The notes under the pieces were generated by a model. The model had not been told where the DNA came from. It did no database searches and worked only from the letters and a program-made list of their open reading frames with translations. From the NCBI RefSeq assembly GCF_964355755.1, contig NC_092674.1:26648001-26712000 (forward strand): 64,000 bases of DNA, read 5' to 3'. This DNA comes from Antedon mediterranea (taxonomy: Eukaryota; Echinodermata; Crinoidea; Comatulida; Antedonidae). Both the position numbers and the translations under genes were made by a program. Of the stretch, positions 35,501-44,700 are shown in pieces (position 1 is the first letter of the stretch; each line of letters begins with the position of its first letter).

Positions 35501-36111
35501 ACTGTAATTTAACTGCACCCACTTTATTTATAACCGACACCATTGAACACATTTGCGCCTTTTCTAACGTTTGTAGTACATAAGCTGTTATCATTTTATA
35601 TCAATTACGTCTTGTTCTCTGATAGTTAGATTCCTGGAATAGTTTACCTGGCTTTTTAGTTTTATTTAATTGTGGCTAGACACTTTGAATGTCTATGTAA
35701 TCAGTCTTGTTTTGCTAAAAGCCAGAGTAGGCAAATCCAGAGCTTATTAAAATAGGTTTTGTAGGAAAAATAGTGTTTGAATTATGTATTTTATTATATA
35801 TGATTAATGACATCTGACCACACCTGTGGTCTTCATCTGACCTGGTGATATGCTGACCTCTGTTGTCTAGTGAAAGACAGTAAACAATATCATTGATTTG
35901 TTATTTTAGGTACAAGAAACCGGATTACTCAAGTCTGGAAAAGCCAAATTGCCACCAATTGAAGAATAGATCCCATCGAATATCCATTGACGTCAGCGAA
36001 GAGGAGGATGTTACCATTTTTAATAAACCAAAATCATGGAAGAAGTTTACTTTAAAGACATCGAAAGATTCTCTGAAAATGTCGTTGTTAGGAGGAGAAC
36101 ATGAAGATTGA
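20527..36111 (+). CDS. ATP7: Copper-transporting P1B-type ATPase (ATP7A/ATP7B type), complete, eight HMA domains
   Basis: Pumps Cu(I) into the secretory pathway or out of the cell. Exons: 20527-20631, 21735-22986, 27164-27367, 27685-27854, 28270-28431, 28647-28729, 29292-29445, 29974-30207, 30718-30967, 31482-31606, 31827-31967, 32078-32449, 32864-33056, 33142-33300, 33628-33974, 34177-34294, 34945-35047, 35910-36111; 4374 bases, 1457 residues plus stop. Eight heavy-metal domains are visible: MTCESC, a degenerate MRSTSC, MTCNSC, MTCQSC, MTCQSC, MTCNSC, then MTCASC twice (vertebrate ATP7 has six). The core shows TGES (861-864), CPC (986-988), phospho-Asp D1030 in DKTGT, SEHP (1070-1073) and GDGVNDSP (1282-1289). 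The tail has SLLGG, comparable to the dileucine trafficking signal. An in-frame TAA lies just upstream of the ATG. AATAAA occurs at 36292. Orthology to ATP7A versus ATP7B cannot be decided. Confidence 0.96.
24058..24326. mobile_element. 269-bp MITE with AGCCTGGTTTCCAT termini and nested hairpin
   Basis: In ATP7 intron 2. Inverted termini AGCCTGGTTTCCAT are flanked by TTA at 24055-24057 and 24327-24329, again a TWA-type duplication. The centre (about 24168-24240) folds into a long hairpin with arms containing AATCGGCAAAGTT and GATTCATCGC. Confidence 0.85.
26484..26612. mobile_element. MITE, AGCTCTGTC family, copy 5 (degraded)
   Basis: Left terminus reduced to AGCTCTACACTATCAAACT; the internal ATGATGTGCCCATATATGG block and the right-side CACTTTTTTGTTAAACTAG are present. 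Confidence 0.65.
26640..26715. mobile_element. MITE, AGCTCTGTC family, copy 6 (right half only)
   Basis: Repeats the internal and right part of copy 5 (ATATGGACACGATGATGTCA, then TTTTTTGTCAAACTA) directly after it, suggesting local duplication. Confidence 0.6.
29020..29164. mobile_element. MITE, AGCTCTGTC family, copy 7 (complete)
   Basis: Complete inverted termini flanked by TAA at 29017-29019 and 29165-29167. In ATP7 intron 6. The block CATATCACTACCATATTT is duplicated inside. Confidence 0.85.
29515..29625 (+). repeat. SINE 3' fragment
   Basis: Shares the block TACATCACAGCCACT, then CTGGGAGAC and GACTGAAGAGGT, and an A-rich TAAATAA tail with the fuller copy at 34583-34870. In ATP7 intron 7. 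Confidence 0.65.
29798..29922. mobile_element. MITE, AGCTCTGTC family, copy 8 (complete)
   Basis: Both termini are present, flanked by TTA at 29795-29797 and 29923-29925. In ATP7 intron 7, just upstream of exon 8. Confidence 0.83.
30215..30350. mobile_element. MITE, AGCTCTGTC family, copy 9 (left end lost)
   Basis: The right terminus GTGTAGACAGAGCT is intact; the left part has tandem AAATATGGTAGC blocks instead of a terminus. Begins within about ten bases of the exon 8 donor of ATP7. Confidence 0.68.
30379..30620 (-). repeat. Non-LTR retroelement 3' fragment, (GATT)n tail, minus orientation
   Basis: Read on the minus strand it ends AATAAATGTTACTTTGATT followed by GATT repeats (30379-30400), the microsatellite-like tail of CR1/L2-type elements. 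No coding part remains. In ATP7 intron 8. Confidence 0.5.
31226..31372. mobile_element. MITE, AGCTCTGTC family, copy 10
   Basis: Termini AGCCTTGTCTACACTATC and GATAGTGTAGACAGAGCT. Preceded by TAA but the right-hand duplication has decayed. In ATP7 intron 9. Confidence 0.8.
32492..32694. mobile_element. Possible MITE with GGCAGTTTTCACACA terminus
   Basis: In ATP7 intron 12. GGCAGTTTTCACACA on the left matches the reverse of TGTGCGAAAACTCCC on the right at 13 of 15 positions. The interior is less AT-rich than the intron. Target duplication is not evident. Confidence 0.5.
33370..33521. mobile_element. 152-bp hAT-type MITE (CAGTGGCGTAA termini)
   Basis: In ATP7 intron 14. Perfect inverted termini CAGTGGCGTAA, flanked by a near-exact 8-bp duplication (GACCCATC at 33362-33369, GACCTATC at 33522-33529). 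CAGTGGCG is a typical hAT end. Its GC content is visibly higher than the surrounding intron. Confidence 0.82.
34583..34870 (+). repeat. tRNA-derived SINE (about 285 bp)
   Basis: In ATP7 intron 16. The head shows an exact A box (TGGTCAAGCGG, as in type II Leu/Ser tRNAs) and a B-box-like GGGTTCGAGGTTC. A body of about 200 bases and a TAAATAAA tail follow. The body is shared with 29515-29625. Confidence 0.78.
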
Positions 36112-38049
36112 AAATACACTACATTACATAGGTTATTACTGTACATCATAGTACTGATATAATTAATGAATGTTTATGAGTGTAAAGGTACAAATAATAA
36201 CAAAATATAACCTTCCATCATTCACCTCATGCAATTATTTGTACCATTTTACGAATATAAAACATTCATTATTTGTTTTATATAACGTCGAAATAAATAA
36301 ATTCCTGTCATGCACGTCGGTCTGCTTCCGATGTTTACAAACAAAACAGGCAAAACGATTTCACAGTAATTGTATACTACATTTATTTTTCACCCACTAA
36401 CTGTTCAATAGTGCGTACTATTGCACGGCATGTGACCCACAATCGTCCTATCAAATGACAGGAATTTATTTAGGTGTAATAATAATACAATAACTACAAC
36501 TCCCTGCTAATACCACCGAGACAGCCTAGATTAGTAGCCATGTGTACTATCTAAATAAATTATTATGACATATCTTGTAAATTGGTCATTTTATATAAAG
36601 TATAAAAATAATATAAATAAATTATTTTAAATACAACCATATTAAGATTATTAGTTTGTTGTCATTTGTGTGAGAAATATGACCCACTTTATCTTTTAGA
36701 AAGGATCACATTTTTGTACAGTTTTTTATATTTTTAATAGTATAGATTAATTTAGAATTACATAATTTTCTGTCTGTACATTCATGTTAAAAAGCCTTGC
36801 ATACATAAATTATGTGTTCAAAATTGTATTTATATTCATACCATATATGTTAAATAAATATATATTTAAAGAAATTTATTTTTATGCAATTTAGATGCTG
36901 TCAGGAATAGTTTAATGTGTTAAATATAATGCTAGAAATGTTGAGGTTTTTCATAGCAATGTTCTTGGTTTTTTTTAACTGTCAAAAAAATGTGATTCTT
37001 TTCATTGTGTCAAAAGTAAAATCTTAAATAAAACAACAGTAACAGTATATATTTAAAAAAATGTAATGTCATTTATTTCATAATTGACCAGTTGCTAATG
37101 TACATCACATGACATTGATAAATTGAAACTACATGTACATAACATTTGTGTTGAAATTAAAGAACATGATATGTATATCTTATCTACTATACCTATATTT
37201 GTCCAGAATTTTATTTGTAAAATGTACGTAATCGTAGCATAAATGAAACAATATAAATAGATTTAAACAAAGGTATTAAATACAGTGTTTAACAGGGACA
37301 CTGTGAAACATAGTTACAATGATTTCGTAGCATAGCTCACAACAGATAGTGTCCAATAAATTTATATCATGTGAAAAAAGCAAACCATAAAATGGGCGGA
37401 ATTGTGAAAAGTTAATTAAGGAAGAACCGTTGAAGCAGATTGTTTCTTCATGTCAGTCACCGACACATTTCTTCTATCGTGAACTGCGAAATTTTTTTTT
37501 TTTTTTACAAATTCATATAAATACATATGAAAATACTTAACTACTATTTTTATTATTCGTTTATTAGAAAAATGTTAATATAGTGGTTTCCACTTTTGTT
37601 GATGATGAAAAGAAATTTTAAATCTTTAAACATCCCAATATACAGTTGACCAGCACACACAGTAGATCTCACTGTTAAAGGAGATACTGTAATAGGCAGC
37701 TATAGCCACCTCTATTCTGGGACACCCCCTACAGTATTAAAGGGACATCTCTAACTTTGTTAAAATCCCAATGTATACATTAAAATGTCACTAAAGTATA
37801 ATTTAAAATTTTAATTTTATTTACAGCAAATTTCAAATGTGTGTTTAACAAAATGTTTGGAAATACCAACAAATCATTTCTTTTTTAAGATTCTGTGTAA
37901 TGGTGAACAGATTTCTAAATTAGTTATTTAATTAAAACATGCAAGTGATGTTATAACATGATTATACATTAAATATTATAAATACTAATATAAATAGATT
38001 AAAAAAAACTAAACCAGCACGAATGTGCAATACTCGGGGTACAACAAAA

Positions 38050-38222
38050 GTAATGACGTCATAAGACGGGATGTAACGTCACATACACATCAATAACCTT
38101 GTTACTAAATACGGCTATATTCCGAAAAGTTACGTCACATAACCGGAAATGGCATAATTACGATAAATTATGAAATCTCAAAGTGATTTTTTGCTATTTC
38201 CGGGAGCAGAAGTGACGTCACA
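38050..38222. promoter_or_regulatory. Cluster of CRE-like sites
   Basis: TGACGTCA occurs at about 38052 and 38211, with the related AACGTCAC and TACGTCAC between them, four sites in about 170 bases. They face no start codon I can model, so a regulatory role is only suggested. Confidence 0.35.
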
Positions 38223-38299
38223 ATATCATAAATAGGTTTTACTCTATATAGTCTTATTCTCAAAACCTTTGAACTGACACCAAACAAGGCTATATTACA

Positions 38300-38600
38300 A
38301 CGAAAATCGTTTTGCACCAAGGTACCATCTTCGAGACGTCATATGGCTGCATCCGGTTTGAAATTAAAAAATCTGGCTCTATAGCTTTGAGGACATGTGC
38401 CTGTAGTATACCCATGCCAAATCCCAGCTCAATACTACAACGAATAAGGGAGGAGTAGTACTTGATTGGTACCATGTTTATGATGTCATAATTCTGCATC
38501 CAGTTGAAGTACGAAAATGTTCTCTCTATAGCTTTGTTCACCTATTACCCTAGTATATGCATACCATGTTTCAGAGCCGTCAGACGACGCGTAAAGAACT
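38300..38600 (-). repeat. Two-copy 147-bp tandem repeat with protein-like periodicity
   Basis: CTCTATAGCTTTG recurs at 38377 and 38524. On the minus strand both copies translate to the pattern KAIE-x2-F-x3-N-x-MQ-x-YD-x3-MVP. The frame (38290-38541) has no recognisable homology. It could be a fragment of an unknown repeat-encoded protein. Confidence 0.45.
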
Positions 38601-38764
38601 AGTAGGACTTGATAGTTGCCTCAATAGTGTCCAGATGGAAGAAGAGGAAAAGGAAAAAGAAAAGAGGAGAAGATAAGATAAGCGAGTCCTAGACTCGGGT
38701 GCCCCAAGTAACCCCGAGTAAAAACATGTCATCAGGGTTCATAGGTTCTACTGTACTACAAACA

Positions 38765-41700
38765 TCATACTACAAAGTTGCCATTGCCCTGGGTACTCTG
38801 CATTACTGGTAACTGGCTTCTGTTATTTTCTTTATTGGGCCTACATACATTACAATTCAGTAATTCATCAAAAATTTGTTTTTCATTTTCATTCATTGTC
38901 CCTTGTGTCGTCAATGCCTTTGCGATGTGTGAAACCTTTATCTCATCTTCCAATGTTTTGCATATTTGAACTAAGTCGTCAAATGGCATGTTCCTTCCCT
39001 TGAAGGTAAGCATATAATGTTGCGGTAATTGCATTTGTTGAGCAATTTTTATAACAGTTTGCGGTGAACTGTTTAGAATACTACGTAGTTGTTGATACAA
39101 TGAATCTGGTGTAGATTTTTCCATCAAATCATCAATCGAGCACATACAAGGATCTCCTTCAAAAGAAAATATAATTTAACATTACCAAATATGATGGGTG
39201 TACACATTATTGATACTGTTATACAAATTTTTAGCAATTTAAAGTTAGGTATACATGTGTTTTCTTTAATGAAATATATAGTTTTTAAATGATACCTACT
39301 TGTTATAGTACTTGTATCAGAGATTTCTGCAGAAGGGGAATTGGGCAGTAGCATTTCAGTTGTTCCATTCACATGTGGTAATTCATCTTTATTTCTATGG
39401 GAATTTGTACCTGTTAACCAGTGTGGAAAGTCAATAAGCAAATTAAAAAATGTGAGAGTTTGGGAACAGACTCCTGATGAGAATCAGGGTTCCTATGTCA
39501 TTTTTTAACAGAATGAATTGAAACTCAGAAGATCAACCTATCAATCACAAACTCTTGTGTGATATGTGTATCTTTCATAATCCCCTCCCCCTCCTAAATT
39601 TGGAAAAATTCAATGCAAAATAGGGCATGAATTGAGTTTAGCACTTGAATTTTTAGGTCCTCACTCTCATTTCAAAATTCTGGATCCATCACTCTTTATC
39701 TTGTCAAATTACATCTGTAAAATTGTGTTCGCATAACGCATCCACACATACATCATCTTGCCTAGGCTCTTTTGTAAAATATGCAACGGAAAATAAGACA
39801 AATTTGCAAGGGAGCTTACCATTACGTTTGCCATTACCATTCCAACAATTTTTGCGACAACACCACCAACTAAGTGATACTGCCACTATCACAATTAAAA
39901 CACTGAACACACTAATAACTATGAATGAAAGAAAAACATTTGAAATATAAATATAGCAATACAACCAGAGTGACATGACAACTACCACGCTTGAAGTTGT
40001 TGGTGTATTCAATCATCAGTATTTTACAGGCACTACTTATCTTTAAAACCATATTTTGTTTGCAGTAATACAGGTGATAAGGTCATTTATTTCTAAATAC
40101 ATTATCTTTTCTTCCCATAGAGCACTATTTTTCTCTTATAATGCATCTGCTGACCTAGTGTATCTATGCCGTTTGATTGGTTGATTTTTTTTCATGTGCC
40201 ATGTATTATTTTAGTCCATTTTAATGATTAGGGGTACTATTGCACATTCATCTTTTTGTAAATATTCTCAGAGTGATGTGCTATGCACAAGGTTTGTGAG
40301 TGATTGATGGAAACCAACCCCTAGTGTTGAGAGCTACACTTTTCACTGGTACAATTGACCAGGCTGAGCCATAACAAATTTAACTCATAAACATTATTGT
40401 TTTAATACTTAGGCCTACCTATAGCACGTGAATTTGAAGTTGAACTTGTTGGTGCAACAGTTGTCACATCGGTCGTGGGTGCAACAGTTGTCAAAATTGA
40501 ACCTGAATAAAATAATGGAAATTGAAGAAATGCAATTTGTAAGTTATGAGATATTTCATGTCTCAAGGTGGTTTGATGGCGTAATAGGGTACAACACTGC
40601 AGTGATAGCAAGGTCAAATTATACAGCAAAGAAAAACAGGCAATTAGACTTATGATTTACAATGTAAGTTTTGACAGGTTGAATGCTTCTTGCTGGAAAC
40701 AGAATTACATCAGTGTTGTACACTAAAACGGTACACCAGACCATTATTATATTAATACAGTTCAGCGTTATAAGACGTGTTTCACACTAAAACACTGACT
40801 GTACAGTCACAACATTTGTTAGCATTGTATGCTAAAGCTCTGTCTACACTATCAAACTTTATGTGACAACAAAATGTGATGTTCCCATATATGGACATGA
40901 TGATGTCATATCACTACCATATTTGGGCATATCACTACCATATTTGGGCACATCACACATTGTTTGTAAAAACTGAGCTTTAAACACTATAATAATATCC
41001 TGGATGTATATAGCGCCTAATGTTGTGAAAGCACTGAACATTATTACCCCAGTCATTTTTTGCATCAAACACGTATGGAAACCTACTCCCATAATGCAGC
41101 TAGTAATCAGCGCAAAGTTGTGCCTTGATCTAACCGGGTACGCATTTATACACTTGGGTGGAGAGAGGCAAACGTAAGTGAAGTATCTTGCCTAAGGATA
41201 CAAGCAATGCGGCAGAGTTGGATTCGATCAACAAATACACTGCGCCACACACCCGTAAAGGTGTGTGGACCATAATTCCATAGCTGTGATATACTCCACA
41301 CTGAATTTAAATTATGTTTTGATAAACAATAGGCCTTCCGTAAATTACAGGATGTGAAGTAAAACCACAACATAATCATAAACGCAATGAAATTGTTGGT
41401 TGATTTTGTAACATATTTACAGTGTACATTATTTCCAAATTATAAATTGTATTATAATAATATACATATATATATATATTGTTTTCCACTCTTATTCAGA
41501 CTCCACCCTGGCTCCCTTTGTTATATTTCTTTTATTCCTGTCCACCCAGGCAGCACTTGCCAGCTTTATACTATGATGTTATCCAAATTCCTTCACTTGC
41601 ACTGATGAAGGGCTAGTGTTGCCCGAAAGCTCTGCTAACTTTTCTGGCTGTTTACTTTATCGTTTTGATTTAGCTTTTTGCTTTTTATTTTTGTATCTGG

Positions 41701-44700
41701 ATTTATATATACTGTATATATATTCAGAGAATTGTGTTGTTTCTGTGATGTTTGCATTCTATTCTGTGTTGTGCAATTTTCTGTGTATTTTACTGTTTTA
41801 TTTATATTTTATATGTCAGATGATATGCCAGTTTTTCAGTTTTAATGGACAAATAAAGATACTATGAGTATGACTCTATGGATCTATTCTTTAAAGATAT
41901 ATTGTCCTCCTAAACGTTTTTGTTTTCAAATTTTTTCAAAAACTGGATGGAAAAAAAAATTATTTACCTGAAAAAATGTAATTTAAATGGTTTTTGGTTA
42001 AAATCAACTTTTTTCTTTTTATAAGTGAAATAATAATTTTTTGTGGTTTTTTTTACAGAAGTGAATAACTTTATTAAAACCGCAAAATGGTCTGATTTTA
42101 ATAATCTTCATTTTTCATGTTTTTGGAGGACAATACATCAATCATTTCATTGTTATATTGGTGTTAAATTGCAGGCAACCAAAACCAGAATCTCAAAGAA
42201 TCAGAAACTCTCCAATTTTTTTACGGGTTCTAGATTTTTTTTGCGATACGGGTTCTACATAGGTGCCTGCCTGCATATTTCAAAATCCTGGATCAGCCCA
42301 AAGTTGTCAGGTTTTTGGAGAGTAGATAAGCTTACTATAAGTAGGGATGCTTCCATTCTGAGTTGTTGAAGATGACAATGTTGTTAGTACAGGATCATCA
42401 GTGCACTGCATCTTAGGCATGGCTAAAAGGTTTAAATCCGTAGCAAAATCATGTCCACAATATCTAGGGCATTGTAGTTCCATACACTCTGTTTCGTAAG
42501 ATCTTTTCACATCCTCTCCATTTGTTCTGCAATCTGCACATTCTAAACAATCGCCACTCCATTGATCCTTGTACATTCTAAAAATGTGATAATGGATAAA
42601 TTTAAATTTAATTCCATTTAATTAATAGAGATATTAACAATAGGTCTGGTAGTAGACTTTGTCCATCATGTAATGTGCGATGTCGTTTTTGAAATTCTTT
42701 TGTGCCGAACTCTATTCCTATTTTTAATACTGGTTTCTCTAGAATGTAATTTGTAACAATACGTTTTTAATGTTACTGTTTAATACTTTTACATTTTTTG
42801 TCATTTTTGGTCCATTTATGTATCTCTCAACCGACATTTCTTTGTTTTTTACTTTTAATATAATTTCTTTAATTTTGAACAGAGATTTAAGGGAAGTAAG
42901 CGCACTTCAAATCTGACCAATCACGACGTAATGAATCATCAACTGTCGCTTGTGATTGGTCAACTCACTTACATTGTGCCTACATTGTTAAGTTTTGGAA
43001 ACAAGTTTTAGTAAATGGTATGAGAAAAATCTTTAGAATGTCAAAAATGAGAACGGCCCGATTTGAACCCATGACTTTAGTATTGGTAAGAATGTTATCA
43101 GTGCATCTACCACAATCTATGGAACTGTTACTAAATTCACTATCTTATAAAGGGTAAAACAAAATTAATAAAACAGTTAAATAGATTCATTTTCACTATA
43201 CAGGTGTTAATTCACCTGTTTTTTTTTTTTTTTTTCATATTTCATGGTACTAAAAACAGGACCGACGCAGCGGTAACACACACACATAGTGTTTAATGTT
43301 GGGTACAGTTTACTCTTTTTTTTACTCTTTACAAGGTGTCTGAATACAATACAATTATATAATACAGTAGATAGGATAGATCAAATAATTATATATATTC
43401 ATACTAAACATGTATATATATTTATATAAGTAAAACTTTAAAAAGAGATATAGTGGCGCTGTGCAACACGGCGACACAGCTCGTCTCATTGTCTCACTAT
43501 TGTCACTCATTTTTTGACGTTATTTTCGTATATTTGGACTGTTTTGTATTGTGGAAGAAGTCATTTGATTTATACATTATGTTGTATGTGAAAGTTTTGA
43601 AATTTCTGTATTTTTTGCTGATATTTTGGTTGTTCTTACTGTGTGGATTGAGTAAGCCGGGCGGTGGAATTGCGTACACGTCATCTGATTTGCATTCCAT
43701 GGGCGAGAGGTCGACCTCACCGCTACCGGCACACGTTGAATTACCATCTGAGATACAACGTCGCAGGCTTCGGAAAAGGGGCAAGGCTGGTGGGGTCAGA
43801 AAGCGACTACAACGAAGGAAATGTAAGCCTTTTATACCATCTTTAATATTTGGAAATGTAAGATCTTTGAATAACAAAGTCGATTTACTCAGAGCAAACG
43901 TCGAACACTTCAGCGATTTTAGGAATGCCAGCTTACTTGCATTCACGGAAACCCACCTGAGCGATAAGCATAGCGATCAACATATTCAAGTAGTTGGCTT
44001 TAAATCTGTTCGTGGGGATCGTACAGCCGAAGCGAACAAAGATGGCGGTGGTGGTCTTTGCCTCTACATTAATGAGAAATACTGTCATCCAAATAACTCT
44101 ACGCTTAAGCTTCATAAATGTTCGCCACACTCGGAAGTGCTGGTTGTTGGTATTCGCCCCTACTATCTTCCGAGAGAGTTCTCGCATGTTATCAATGTTA
44201 TGGTATACATACCTAACAAAAAGCTTGAAAAGCCTGCTATAAATGAGATCGCAGAAATTATCGAAGGTATTGAGTGTAGTCACCCTGAGGCGCTTGTAAT
44301 TATCAATGGCGATTTCAACAGATGCAAGCTCAAGAAAACAACGGCCACTTATTATCAGCATGTTACATGTAAAACGAGGGACAACGCGATTCTTGATTTA
44401 TGCTACTCTAGTGTGAAGGATGCCTATATTTCGACCCCACTACCGAACTTGGGCAAATCTGATCATAATTTGATTTTACTCAGTCCTAAATATCGCCCGT
44501 TAAATAAGACATGCCAACCAAAAATTATTAATGTACGTAAATGGTCTCCTGAAGCCGAGGAAGCCCTGATAGCGGAATTTGAATCTACCGATTGGGATAT
44601 TTTTACGGAGGATGAAGATTTGAATAGTATTACTTATGCAGTGAGCTCGTACATAAACTTTTGTATTGATAAATGCGTTCCAGTTAAAAAAGTGAAAATC

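Larger units (their letters stand above)
36112..38764. other. Convergent intergenic region, ATP7 3' to receptor gene 3'
   Basis: Holds the ATP7 3' UTR (AATAAA at 36292) and AT-rich sequence. From 38040 to 38600 it changes character: CRE-like sites cluster and a 147-base unit is duplicated. No gene could be modelled with confidence. Confidence 0.55.

Noticed and set aside
36170-36400. 76-codon frame after the ATP7 stop
   Set aside because: Lies in the 3' UTR over the polyadenylation signals; no codon bias or motif.
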